Source: Thermoplasmata archaeon (GTDB taxonomy: Archaea > Thermoplasmatota > Thermoplasmata > Methanomassiliicoccales > Methanomethylophilaceae). From it: 35,567 nucleotides of DNA. The stretch covers positions 1 to 35,567 of the forward strand of contig SUSW01000038.1 in NCBI GenBank assembly GCA_015063235.1, given 5' to 3'. A program made the translations under genes and the position numbers. Position 1 is the stretch's first letter. Every line of letters starts with the position of its first letter. Below the pieces are notes generated by a model. The model was not told where the DNA came from and made no database searches. It saw nothing but the letters and a program-made list of their open reading frames with translations. This document shows, piece after piece, positions 16,799-23,954 of the stretch.

Positions 16799-17296
16799 AT
16801 GACGGAGATCCGTCAGCTCAAGGTCAAGGACATCCAGAGTGTCCGCGACCTCGAGATCTCCTGCATCAAGGAGTACTTCGCAGCCACTATCGAGAACAAA
16901 TGGGAAGATCTTCCGCAGGAGTGGAAGGACAATCTCGGAGCCAGCAGCAAGAATCATTTCAAGGCATACCTGGACAGCGGCGTGAGCTTCGTGGCGGTCG
17001 AGGATGATGAGATCGTCGGATTCATATTCGCCCAGATACTCCATCATATATGCGACGAGGACAATCTGCTGTGGATCGAGAACATGGGGGTGCACCCGTA
17101 CTTCAGGCGCAACGAGATCGGATTCTTGCTGCTGAGAGAATGCGTCAGGAAAGGACGCGAGCTCGGTTGCACAGTGGCCCACAGCATGATCCAGGAGGAC
17201 AATGCTCCTTCGATACTTCTGCACAAGAAACTGGGATTCTTCATGGACAGGCGTGAAGTCGCGCTCATGGATCTCAGAGATCCGAAACTCAAATGA
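16799..17296 (+). CDS. GNAT family N-acetyltransferase
   Basis: A 165-residue GCN5-like acetyltransferase. The acetyl-CoA-binding motif A is seen as MGVHPYFRRNEIGFLLL, a RxxxIG variant of the usual Q/RxxGxG/A, and motif B as NAPSILLHKKLGFF. The architecture resembles archaeal RimI-like and small-molecule acetyltransferases, but the substrate cannot be read from sequence. It begins two bases after the argS stop with GAGG just ahead, so it is probably cotranscribed with argS. The IS110-family element begins within about ten bases of its stop. Confidence 0.88.
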   Translation: MTEIRQLKVKDIQSVRDLEISCIKEYFAATIENKWEDLPQEWKDNLGASSKNHFKAYLDSGVSFVAVEDDEIVGFIFAQILHHICDEDNLLWIENMGVHPYFRRNEIGFLLLRECVRKGRELGCTVAHSMIQEDNAPSILLHKKLGFFMDRREVALMDLRDPKLK

Positions 17297-17303
17297 CCAG
17301 CAA

Positions 17304-17315
17304 CAAAAACGAGCG
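17304..17315 (+). repeat. Left subterminal inverted repeat of IS element
   Basis: CAAAAACGAGCG, an exact reverse complement of the sequence at 18684-18695. It lies eight bases after the GNAT stop and 79 bases before the transposase start. Confidence 0.75.
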
Positions 17316-17393
17316 GCAAACTCGCCGAGGATGAAGCGCAAAGGATGAAGAAGTGCGACATTCATTCTCAATCGCTAAACAGAGGAATGCCGC

Positions 17394-18419
17394 ATGAGAT
17401 ATATTGGGCTAGATGTACATAAGGATAATATCACGGCTTGCGTGCTCACGAGCACTGGCAAGCCGAAGTTCGAGAAGGATTTCATAAAGGATTCAGAATC
17501 CTGGAATCTTTCCGAGCTGATGGAATATGGTGACAAGGAAGGATTCTGCGTAATGATGGAATCCGGGACCTACGCATATCAGCCGTTCAGGTTCTTCTCC
17601 GATCGGGGCGTGGAGACCCATGTCGTCCACGCCCAAGCGCTGAAGGTCATCACGCAATCCGATAAGAAAACGGATAAGAAGGACGCATACACGATCGCGA
17701 GGATGCTGAGGCTGTGGAAGCGGAAGGAGATCGACCTCCAGATGGCGTTCATGCCCACGAGGGAACAGTGCGAGCTCAAGGACATATGCAGGTACCGCGA
17801 GGAGGTCTCCAGGAAGATAGGCGACGAGACCAGGAGGATAAAGTCTCACATGTCCAGGAACTGTGAGTACCTTCCGGAATCGTTCGATAATTTCAAGACC
17901 CAGAGGGCAAGGAACTTTGTCAGGTTCAATTTCCAATCGGATATCACCCTGATGAACCGTTTGGCGGAGCTGGAGAGACTGTTCAGGGAGAGGGATTCCG
18001 TTCAGAAGGAGGTGGAATCCAGGCTTCCGGGTTCCAGAGAGGTGGAGATCCTGATGACCATTCCCGGCGTGGCCAGGCAGACGGCCGTCCAGATCATGTC
18101 CATGATCGTGGACATCGACAGGTTCGACGATTCTGAGAAACTATGCGCATACTTCGGAATGGTCCCGAGGGTGAGGGATTCCGGAGGGAAGGAACATCAC
18201 GGCCACATGACCAAGAACGGGGACAGGATGATGAGGGCGATCATGGAACGTGTGACGGAGTCGCATGTCCGCAACTGTGACTCTTCCGTCACCCAGTATT
18301 ACAAGAGGAAGTGCTCTGAGATGGGTACGAAGAAGGCGCTCATAACGGCATCTCGGAAGATGCTGTCGGTGATATTCGCGATGCTGAAGTCCGGTTCGGA
18401 CTTCAGGCTCGCAGCTTGA
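17394..18419 (+). CDS. IS110-family transposase (DEDD recombinase)
   Basis: A 341-residue transposase. The RuvC-like N-terminal domain shows the DEDD tetrad: D7 in IGLDVHKD, E56 in MMESGTY, and D94/D97 in KKTDKKDAYTIARML. A helical linker spans about 120-210. The C-terminal transposase-20 domain contains IPGVARQTAVQIM and the segment YFGMVPRVRDSGGKEHHGHMT, with S263 as the candidate nucleophilic serine. It appears intact and full length. Its TGA stop (18417-18419) lies inside a perfect ten-base hairpin. IS110 proteins act with a structured guide (bridge) RNA made from the element's non-coding end. Confidence 0.93.
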   Translation: MRYIGLDVHKDNITACVLTSTGKPKFEKDFIKDSESWNLSELMEYGDKEGFCVMMESGTYAYQPFRFFSDRGVETHVVHAQALKVITQSDKKTDKKDAYTIARMLRLWKRKEIDLQMAFMPTREQCELKDICRYREEVSRKIGDETRRIKSHMSRNCEYLPESFDNFKTQRARNFVRFNFQSDITLMNRLAELERLFRERDSVQKEVESRLPGSREVEILMTIPGVARQTAVQIMSMIVDIDRFDDSEKLCAYFGMVPRVRDSGGKEHHGHMTKNGDRMMRAIMERVTESHVRNCDSSVTQYYKRKCSEMGTKKALITASRKMLSVIFAMLKSGSDFRLAA

Positions 18420-18438
18420 ATCGTTGTCCGATTCAAGC
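18414..18438 (+). other. Perfect 10-bp hairpin across the transposase stop codon
   Basis: GCTTGAATCG (18414-18423), loop TTGTC, CGATTCAAGC (18429-18438). No T-run follows, so it does not look like a simple terminator. It may mark the 5' boundary of a structured RNA from the non-coding end of the element or limit readout of that region by translation. Confidence 0.5.
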
Positions 18439-18683
18439 CTAACTCCCGACATCCGATGCCGGTTATGGGATGCGAGGTCCGAGGTATTCTGCCGTCGTTA
18501 TTTTTTGCGGCCATGACCGCCTTCTCAAATTACGGAGTCGACCGACGACCAAGCTCGAAAAGTCATCTTACGGCCATCTGGACCGTCTAAAGTAAATTGA
18601 GTTGGCATGACAGAATCGGTGGGTCGGATGCGGGAATCTGTCAGCGTAAGCTATAAACAACAGGCAAGATAATGCGATTATAA
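18439..18683 (+). ncRNA. Candidate bridge RNA region of the IS110-family element
   Basis: This stretch has no credible gene. It contains several stem-loops: CATCC/GGATG around a 13-base loop (18450-18472), GCGG/CCGC (18507-18520), an ACGG...CCGT hairpin near 18573-18590, and a longer stem TGACAGA/TCTGTCA (18608-18614 with 18637-18643, extended by GC/GC across one bulged A) enclosing a 22-base loop. A stem with a large loop is the type of structure that carries guide sequence in bridge RNAs. Position downstream of the gene matches IS1111-type elements. The RNA ends and the guide segments cannot be fixed from this window alone. Confidence 0.45.
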
Positions 18684-18695
18684 CGCTCGTTTTTG
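18684..18695 (+). repeat. Right subterminal inverted repeat of IS element
   Basis: CGCTCGTTTTTG, exact reverse complement of 17304-17315. AT-rich sequence follows immediately, then the terminator of the neighbouring minus-strand gene. Confidence 0.75.
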
Positions 18696-18710
18696 ACAAG
18701 TAAATTATAA

Positions 18711-18739
18711 GGAAAAAATAAGACGGGGTCTCCCCCGTC
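18711..18739 (-). terminator. Terminator of the minus-strand purP operon
   Basis: GACGGGG (18722-18728) and CCCCGTC (18733-18739) form a perfect seven-base stem with loop TCTC. Read on the minus strand it is followed by TTATTTTTT, ending transcription a few bases after the stop of the 201-aa gene. Confidence 0.65.
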
Positions 18740-18743
18740 GTTT

Positions 18744-19349
18744 TCATTTCTTCTTGGACTGGAGATATCTCTGTCTCTCAGACTTGGGTGCTTCGCTCTT
18801 CGTCTTGGGAGCAGCCATCTTGGAAGCCTGTCTCTCCGCTTCGATCTGCTCGAAGGTGAGCTGGTTCTTCTGTTTGGGCGCGGTGCGTGTCTTGTAGATG
18901 ACGAAAGCCACGATGAGCAGTGCCACGATGATGATTGCGGCATAGATTCCCCAGTTATCCCAGATGGATGTCTCGAAGTTCACTTTGAAGTGAATCTTAT
19001 CGTGAATGCCATTAGAGAATGAGATATACATCGGACCGGATTTATCGGCAGTGAACGAGATCGTCTCCTCGACTTTCTGGTCGCTGACTATGAACCTTAT
19101 GGTTTTGGTCGCGATAGGTGTTGTGCTGCCAGATGCGCAGACATCAACAGTGCTGGTGTAGTTCCTATCGGTGTTTGTGTAGACCAATGTGAGAGTCAGC
19201 GTACTTCCCTTCGATACGTTATAGCTTGAGCCGTCCTTCAGCTCTATCTGGATCCTGTTGGCCGCATCCGTATCTTCCGAAGGTAATGCGAAAGTCGTCA
19301 ATGCCACCGCGAGGATGAGTGCGACTGCAAATATTGCCTTGGTCTTCAT
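18744..19349 (-). CDS. Exported, membrane-anchored protein of unknown function
   Basis: A 201-residue protein with a clear signal peptide (MKTKAIFAVALILAVALTTFA, cleavage likely near the following Ala/Asp-rich stretch), an extracellular beta-sandwich-like domain of about 110 residues with many Thr/Ser (SSYNVSKGSTLTLTLVYTNT), one transmembrane span near 135-155 (IYAAIIIVALLIVAFVIY) and a Lys/Arg-rich cytosolic tail. The pattern suggests a CARDB-like surface domain, but I assign no function. Its ATG overlaps the purP stop (ATGA), although purP is a cytosolic purine enzyme with no obvious link. The IS element lies just downstream. Confidence 0.8.
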   Translation of the reverse strand: MKTKAIFAVALILAVALTTFALPSEDTDAANRIQIELKDGSSYNVSKGSTLTLTLVYTNTDRNYTSTVDVCASGSTTPIATKTIRFIVSDQKVEETISFTADKSGPMYISFSNGIHDKIHFKVNFETSIWDNWGIYAAIIIVALLIVAFVIYKTRTAPKQKNQLTFEQIEAERQASKMAAPKTKSEAPKSERQRYLQSKKK

Positions 19350-20503
19350 GTGACGATCTCCTCTACACGCTCTTCGTCGATCGCTCTTCTGATCTCCATG
19401 GCGAGCCTCCTTCCGGATGACATCTCCTGCCTCCAGAGTGAGTTGCCGTAGGGGTGGCCGACAGACATGTGAACGTTGGTTCCTCCTCCGATACGCGGGG
19501 CTACGTCATAGATATGGAATTTCAGATCCTTATCGACGCAGGTCTGCAGACAGAACGGTCCGATGATACCGGGGTCGTAGAACTTCTTGGTCGCTGCGAC
19601 ATATTTCTCTGCGAGCTCGTATGCCTTGGGCAGCAGCGATTCCCTGAGGGTCGCCGAGTTGTGACCGCAGACCGTGTACTCGGGGATGATCCCATCCTCC
19701 TCCAGCTCCACCTGCTGCTTTCCGGGAAGCCTGCAGTATCCGTCCAGGGATGATTCGAACCTCCAGTCGATTCCCAGAAGTTCCAGTTTCTCTCCCTTCT
19801 CCTCGAGCGGGGAGTAGAAGAAGTCCAGGTTGAAGACGGGGCCGATGATGTACTGCTCCATCCTGGCATCCTTGAGGAAATCAGGCTCGATGACACCTTG
19901 CTTGATCAGCTCGGTGGACTTCTCCACGAACTGGTCGTAATCCTTCGCTGTGAAGAATCCTCTCTCAAGCTTCTTGACCTTGTGGTGGACCTTGATGATG
20001 GTGAGTCCGTCTATATCTTCGGGTTTCTCGACCTTTTTGGGGAAGGGAAGTCCTGCCTCATTGAGGATCCAGTAGTAGTCTTTGGGATCTCCCCTCTCCT
20101 CGGATCTCAGAAGGTTCCTGCTTCCGACCATGGGGAGCTTGAAGTCATCCTCGACAGCGTCGATCCCGCAATAGGAGACGAAAGACCTGTTGGGAACGAA
20201 AAGGACATTGTTCTTCAGAAGATTCTGCTGGACGTCCGTGTTCAGGATATCCTTGTACTTGTTCAGGACGACGGTTTCGTCAACTGTTCCCCTGTGTAGA
20301 GCTCCGTTGCTGTCGTAGATCGTCTTGTAATATCTCGTGAATGGCGAGTCTCTTCCCTCTTGGCATATCGCCACGGTCTTGAAACCCTCCGATTTGGCGC
20401 CGTCGCATGTGTCCAGTCCCGAATGGGAGCCGACAACACCGATTTTCGCTTTTTTCAGATCGATTTTTTCCAGGTTGCCCAGGACCTCGTCTCTGCTTAT
20501 CAT
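19346..20503 (-). CDS. purP: FAICAR synthetase PurP (formate-AICAR ligase)
   Basis: A 385-residue ATP-grasp enzyme that makes 5-formamidoimidazole-4-carboxamide ribotide from AICAR, formate and ATP, the archaeal replacement for the folate-dependent step of PurH. Family blocks: IGVVGSHSGLDTCDGAKSEG at the N-terminus, VPNRSFVSYCGIDAVE, GSRNLLRSEERGDP, and the late APRIGGGTNVHMSVGHPYG. A TATA-like ATAATATC about 30 bases upstream serves the start. Methanomassiliicoccales and other methanogens rely on such formate-using purine enzymes. Confidence 0.93.
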   Translation of the reverse strand: MISRDEVLGNLEKIDLKKAKIGVVGSHSGLDTCDGAKSEGFKTVAICQEGRDSPFTRYYKTIYDSNGALHRGTVDETVVLNKYKDILNTDVQQNLLKNNVLFVPNRSFVSYCGIDAVEDDFKLPMVGSRNLLRSEERGDPKDYYWILNEAGLPFPKKVEKPEDIDGLTIIKVHHKVKKLERGFFTAKDYDQFVEKSTELIKQGVIEPDFLKDARMEQYIIGPVFNLDFFYSPLEEKGEKLELLGIDWRFESSLDGYCRLPGKQQVELEEDGIIPEYTVCGHNSATLRESLLPKAYELAEKYVAATKKFYDPGIIGPFCLQTCVDKDLKFHIYDVAPRIGGGTNVHMSVGHPYGNSLWRQEMSSGRRLAMEIRRAIDEERVEEIVT

Positions 20504-20629
20504 AATCGGACATGATGGTCCTCAGATATTATGCCGTCGGTCACGGGGACGGTAGTAGAGTGCTTTGCGGAGAAGACTGTGCTTCCAGCAGGTTCGTAAC
20601 AGGAAAGATAAGAGGTGGGAGAAGAAGAG

Positions 20630-20702
20630 TAGCCTCGCCAAGATTCGAACTTGGGTCCGGGGATCCAGAGTCCCCAATGATTGACCACTACACTACGAGG
20701 CT
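20630..20702 (-). tRNA. tRNA-Gln (anticodon CUG)
   Basis: Read on the minus strand, a 73-base tRNA folds with acceptor stem AGCCTCG/CGAGGCT and discriminator A (20630), anticodon stem GGGGA/TCCCC around the loop CTCTGGA (anticodon CTG), and T-arm CCAAG-TTCGAAT-CTTGG. No intron and no encoded CCA are seen. In archaea tRNA-Gln is normally charged through Glu-tRNA-Gln amidotransferase. A TATA box lies 27 bases upstream. Confidence 0.93.
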
Positions 20703-20728
20703 ATCAAGACTCCCGATTCTCTCACTCC

Positions 20729-20738
20729 TTATAATACT
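20729..20738 (-). promoter_or_regulatory. TATA box of tRNA-Gln
   Basis: Read on the minus strand, AGTATTATAA is placed about 27 bases before the mature 5' end, the standard archaeal tRNA promoter spacing. It lies just past the 3' end of the winged-helix gene at 20749-21024. Confidence 0.65.
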
Positions 20739-20748
20739 TTTCAGGGAT

Positions 20749-21024
20749 TCATTTCTCTCTCAGGTCTTTTTCGACCTGTAACAGCAGATTAGCCGCTCTT
20801 TCTCCTTTCTCTGTCATAGTCCAATACGTTTTCGTGCTGTGACTCTCTGACTTTCTGGTTTGTAGTACCCCCGTCTCCAGAAGCATTTCCGCGACGGATT
20901 TTATGGAACTGTAGTTCCGGTTAACTTTGACCAAGTCGGCCGATTTCACCTCCTTTTCACGATGAATGAGGAGGATCAGACCAACTGCGTTTCTATCGCA
21001 AATGATGTAATGCTCCTTAGTCAT
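20749..21024 (-). CDS. Small winged-helix transcriptional regulator
   Basis: The 91-residue protein has the size and pattern of a stand-alone archaeal winged helix: helices from IICDRNAVGLILLIHREKEVKSADLVKVN, a recognition helix near SSIKSVAEMLLETGVLQ, and a wing ending in KTYWTMTEKGERAANLLLQVEKDL. No ligand-binding domain is present. Targets are unknown. The upstream 119 bases are AT-rich and hold the palindrome at 21101-21116, a possible self-regulatory site. Confidence 0.78.
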   Translation of the reverse strand: MTKEHYIICDRNAVGLILLIHREKEVKSADLVKVNRNYSSIKSVAEMLLETGVLQTRKSESHSTKTYWTMTEKGERAANLLLQVEKDLREK

Positions 21025-21100
21025 AATTGGACATCTACGAGGTAGAAGATATCAGTTGTTAATAACAAAGATTAGTATGTTTATTAATTAATGACAAAAA

Positions 21101-21116
21101 TGTACATTGATGTACA
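21101..21116 (+). promoter_or_regulatory. Palindromic candidate operator TGTACA-N4-TGTACA
   Basis: TGTACATTGATGTACA is a perfect dyad with a four-base centre in an AT-rich gap between the small winged-helix gene and the adk terminator. Such sites suit dimeric winged-helix proteins, so autoregulation of the adjacent gene is plausible but unproven. Confidence 0.35.
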
Positions 21117-21141
21117 AAAGAGGGGGCTGATGCCCCTTTTT
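21113..21141 (-). terminator. Terminator downstream of adk
   Basis: GGGGC (21123-21127), loop TGAT, GCCCC (21132-21136). On the minus strand, which carries adk, the hairpin is followed by CTCTTTTG; on the plus strand it is followed by TTTTT. It sits two bases past the adk stop. Confidence 0.6.
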
Positions 21142-21143
21142 GT

Positions 21144-21770
21144 TCATTGAATGACTTTCTTCACTTTTTCGAAGATTTCGTTTATGTCTCCTGAACCTTC
21201 GATGGTGACAAGGGTGCCCTTCTTGCTGTAGTAGTCGATGAGAGGCATGGTGTTCTTGCGGTATACCTCGAGCCTGTTTCTGACGGTCGCTTCCTTGTCG
21301 TCGTCCCTCTGGTAGAGCTCCGATCCGCACTTGTCGCAGATACCGTCCTTCTTAGGCTTCTTGGTGGCGAGGTGGTAGACCGCGTTGCACTTGGGGCATG
21401 AGCGCCTCTGAGTGAGCCTCTGGATGAGTTCCTCATCCGCGACATCGAAGTTAAGTGCGAGATCTACATCCATCTGCTCCGCGAGGGCATCTGCCTGCTC
21501 TACTGTCCTGGGGAAACCGTCGAGGAGGACCCCTCCTTTAATTCCTGCGATTTTCTCTTTCATCAGACCGATGATGAGGTCATTGGGGACGAGGGCTCCG
21601 GCGTCCATGTACTCCTTTGCCTTCTTTCCGAGCTCGGTACCGTTCCTGACCGCTTCGCGGAGCATGTCTCCGGTGGAGAGCCTGGTGTATCCGAATTCAT
21701 CTGTAAGTTTCTCTCCCTGGGTACCCTTTCCGGCGCCAGGAGGTCCGAGAAGAACGATCGTCGATTTCAT
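21144..21770 (-). CDS. adk: Adenylate kinase, bacterial-type with zinc LID
   Basis: A 208-residue enzyme interconverting ATP+AMP and 2 ADP. It has the P-loop GPPGAGKGT (residues 9-17), the AMP-binding LSTGDMLREA and LLDGFPRTVEQAD blocks, and a long LID with four cysteines (C125, C128, C145, C148) that would bind zinc. This is the bacterial/mitochondrial-type Adk rather than the short archaeal AdkA. Euryarchaea often carry an adk between secY and the EMC3-like gene; here it is absent there. ATG 21770 is chosen by the family start MKSTIVLLG; a TATA-like stretch near 21792-21800 lies just upstream. Confidence 0.94.
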   Translation of the reverse strand: MKSTIVLLGPPGAGKGTQGEKLTDEFGYTRLSTGDMLREAVRNGTELGKKAKEYMDAGALVPNDLIIGLMKEKIAGIKGGVLLDGFPRTVEQADALAEQMDVDLALNFDVADEELIQRLTQRRSCPKCNAVYHLATKKPKKDGICDKCGSELYQRDDDKEATVRNRLEVYRKNTMPLIDYYSKKGTLVTIEGSGDINEIFEKVKKVIQ

Positions 21771-21824
21771 GAGTCCGATGAGGCCTTTCACATATAATAA
21801 GGAAAGGTACTGGGGGTCTCGCCA

Positions 21825-21835
21825 CAGATTTATAC
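21825..21835 (+). promoter_or_regulatory. TATA box for the cbiZ pair
   Basis: AGATTTATACG lies about 30 bases upstream of ATG 21865, which gives an almost leaderless transcript. I see no B12 riboswitch or other structured leader in the 94-base gap. Confidence 0.5.
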
Positions 21836-21864
21836 GACGCAAGGGGATTCGGTACTGTATTATT

Positions 21865-23025
21865 ATGCTCACCTGGAGAGAGGTTCTGGAGGTAGAGGAG
21901 ACGGATGATTCCCGTCAGGTCGGAAGGGTGTGTCCCGACATCCCTGTATACCGGCAGGGCAGGGCTTTGATCCTCGACCTGAAGGGCGGCAGCCATAGAG
22001 TATTGTCCTCAGGATTCACCAACGGAGGTTATTCAGAGGATCCTCTGGCACTGATGAATATCTCCGGAGTGGGCGGTAAGCCTGAATACAGCTGCATGAT
22101 GGGCGGTCTGGACGAGTTCGACGAGTCCGTGTACAGATACCTGGAGAAGCTGGGATACGATCCCGATAGGGCCGTATGCATGAGCACCGCTGCTCATATG
22201 GACAATGCGATAATCACAGAGGTCAGGTCTCCGGAGGGAATATCGGTTTCATCAGCCATAACCGCGGGGATAAGGCACAACGGAGGCCGTCCGGGGGATC
22301 CGACCACATACGATGAGGTTGCTGGACAGAACGATGCCACCTCGGGAACGATAATCATAATGATGTCGGTGGATGCCGACCTCTCAGAGAGGGCCATGTT
22401 ATCAGCATTGCTGATGGCAACGGAGGCTAAGAGCTGCGTGGTCCAGGAGCTGCAGGCCAGGAGCCTGTATACTCCGAATATAGCTACCGGGTCTGGTACG
22501 GATCAGGTCGCTGTAGTTTCCAACAAGAATTCAGTCCACAAGATAGATGCTCTTGACCGCAATTCAGGTCTGGCCAGGGCCATAGCGGAATGTATTCGCA
22601 AAGGTCTGGTGGAGGCTCTGGACAAGCAGTCAGGAATGAATACGGAGCTTCAGAGCGATGTGATGACGGTTCTGAGCCGCTACGGGCTGACACAGGACAC
22701 GATCAGAGAGGAGATGAGATTCCCGGCGACCATGGAGGAGCTTATGAGAGCTCTTGACGAGGTCCGTTCTGACAGGTATCTGTCAGCGATGGCGATGGCC
22801 GTTCTGCACATCCAGGACGATGTCCGCAACGGTGTGATCTCAGAGGAGGATGGGCTTGAGGTCGCTAAGACCATCTGCAGGCAGGCGGTTCTGAAAGGGC
22901 GTCTGAGCGGAGTCGAAGCGCTGAGGATCGACTCTTCGGATAATATCCCGGAGCTGGTTTCCTATGTATCGGCTGTGAGGCTTCTCCGTGCCGTGGAGGA
23001 AGGGAGGTGTTCCGATGGTCAGTAA
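21865..23025 (+). CDS. cbiZ: Adenosylcobinamide amidohydrolase CbiZ
   Basis: A 386-residue protein whose first ~250 residues match CbiZ, which removes the aminopropanol arm of adenosylcobinamide so scavenged corrinoids can be rebuilt through adenosylcobyrate. Signatures: VLSSGFTNGGYSEDPLALMN, VSSAITAGIRHNGGRPGDP, LLMATEAKSCVVQEL and NIATGSGTDQVAVVSN. The last ~130 residues are an added helical region not needed for CbiZ in shorter homologues. ATG 21865 is used; the upstream open frame is antisense to adk. The TAA stop overlaps the next gene, a second family member. Confidence 0.88.
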   Translation: MLTWREVLEVEETDDSRQVGRVCPDIPVYRQGRALILDLKGGSHRVLSSGFTNGGYSEDPLALMNISGVGGKPEYSCMMGGLDEFDESVYRYLEKLGYDPDRAVCMSTAAHMDNAIITEVRSPEGISVSSAITAGIRHNGGRPGDPTTYDEVAGQNDATSGTIIIMMSVDADLSERAMLSALLMATEAKSCVVQELQARSLYTPNIATGSGTDQVAVVSNKNSVHKIDALDRNSGLARAIAECIRKGLVEALDKQSGMNTELQSDVMTVLSRYGLTQDTIREEMRFPATMEELMRALDEVRSDRYLSAMAMAVLHIQDDVRNGVISEEDGLEVAKTICRQAVLKGRLSGVEALRIDSSDNIPELVSYVSAVRLLRAVEEGRCSDGQ

Positions 23026-23854
23026 GACGGCAATCGATTTGCCCAACGGCAGGTACTGCGCACTCACGACGGCATACAGCGGTGTCATAGACGTAAAATC
23101 CATCGATATCGTCAACAGCAGATCCGGTTATTCTGACGGCTGTCTGAGCATTCATGTCAGCGGGGATGCCGGGAAGGTGGCATCATCATGTATGGAATTC
23201 GGGAAGAACAGGGTCCGCACATATGCATATGCTGATTTCGGAGGAGGGCTAGAGCGTGCAGGCCGCTTCCCCCAGGAAGGAAACGGAGAAGTGTCGGTAA
23301 CAGTGGTCATAGAGGCCAATGTTCCGGACTCCACGATGGCGCGTGCCGCTATAACCGCCAACGAGGGCATCACTGCAGCGATGCAGGACCTCAGACTCAG
23401 ATACGGCGGGCTAAACGCCTCGGGCATGGTCAGACAGGATGTCACGATCGTATGCAACAGGGTCTCCGGCGTATCTGTGCGCGGAGCGGGGAACCATAGC
23501 AAGATGGGCGAACTGATCGGAGCATCGGTCATCGATGCGGTGAAGGCATCAGCTCAGAAGAACGGTTTCGATATCAAGGACTCCACGACTGTCACGAAGA
23601 TGATGAAAGACTTCGGATACAAGAATGTACCAGACATCCAAAATTGCATCGATACCGACAGCAAAACCATAGCGACGGTATCATCCGTGATGCACATCGT
23701 GGACTGTATCCGCTGGGGTCTGATCCCGGAGGAGGAGGGTGCTGCGGCAGGCAGGGACATCCTCAGGAGCTGCTTCGGTTACGAGGGTAACGGCCAGACC
23801 CTCTCAGAGGCTCTCGCAGACGCCGTTGCCTACCGTATCTCCCGCAGTCAGTGA
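23015..23854 (+). CDS. Second CbiZ-family protein (divergent paralogue)
   Basis: A 279-residue protein related to its neighbour: the order YADFGGGLERAG, VSVTVVIEANVPDSTMARAAITANEGITAAMQ and RGAGNHSKMGELIGASVIDAV echoes the CbiZ fold, and the tails also correspond (VMHIVDCIRWGLIPEEEG here against VLHIQDDVRNGVISEEDG in the neighbour). Key CbiZ motifs such as NGGRPGDP are not conserved, so it may act on another corrinoid or serve as a partner subunit. It starts at ATG 23015, inside the end of cbiZ, with GGGAGG upstream. Confidence 0.72.
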   Translation: MVSKTAIDLPNGRYCALTTAYSGVIDVKSIDIVNSRSGYSDGCLSIHVSGDAGKVASSCMEFGKNRVRTYAYADFGGGLERAGRFPQEGNGEVSVTVVIEANVPDSTMARAAITANEGITAAMQDLRLRYGGLNASGMVRQDVTIVCNRVSGVSVRGAGNHSKMGELIGASVIDAVKASAQKNGFDIKDSTTVTKMMKDFGYKNVPDIQNCIDTDSKTIATVSSVMHIVDCIRWGLIPEEEGAAAGRDILRSCFGYEGNGQTLSEALADAVAYRISRSQ

Positions 23855-23864
23855 ACATAACGGT

Positions 23865-23882
23865 CTGGAATCCCTCTTCCAG
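23865..23882 (+). other. Hairpin after the cbiZ pair
   Basis: CTGGAA (23865-23870), loop TCCCTC, TTCCAG (23877-23882), eleven bases after the stop of the second CbiZ-family gene. No T-run follows, so a terminator role is only possible. Confidence 0.3.
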
Positions 23883-23954
23883 GCAGTGAAATTACTAAGC
23901 GACCGAACATAGTATTAAATCCCTGACATTGTAATCGCGCGTGCAGGTGTTCGT

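Larger units (their letters stand above)
17304..18695 (+). mobile_element. IS110-family element, IS1111-like
   Basis: The element carries one transposase gene flanked by a 12-base perfect subterminal inverted repeat, CAAAAACGAGCG (17304-17315) and CGCTCGTTTTTG (18684-18695). Subterminal repeats and a long non-coding region downstream of the transposase are features of the IS1111 branch of IS110; ordinary IS110 elements lack terminal repeats. The true ends probably lie a few bases outside the repeats and cannot be fixed without an empty-site comparison. No target duplication is apparent, as expected for this family. Confidence 0.8.

Noticed and set aside
21412-21864. Upstream 151-codon extension of cbiZ
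   Set aside because: It is antisense to adk; ATG 21865 follows a TATA box and gives the CbiZ start.
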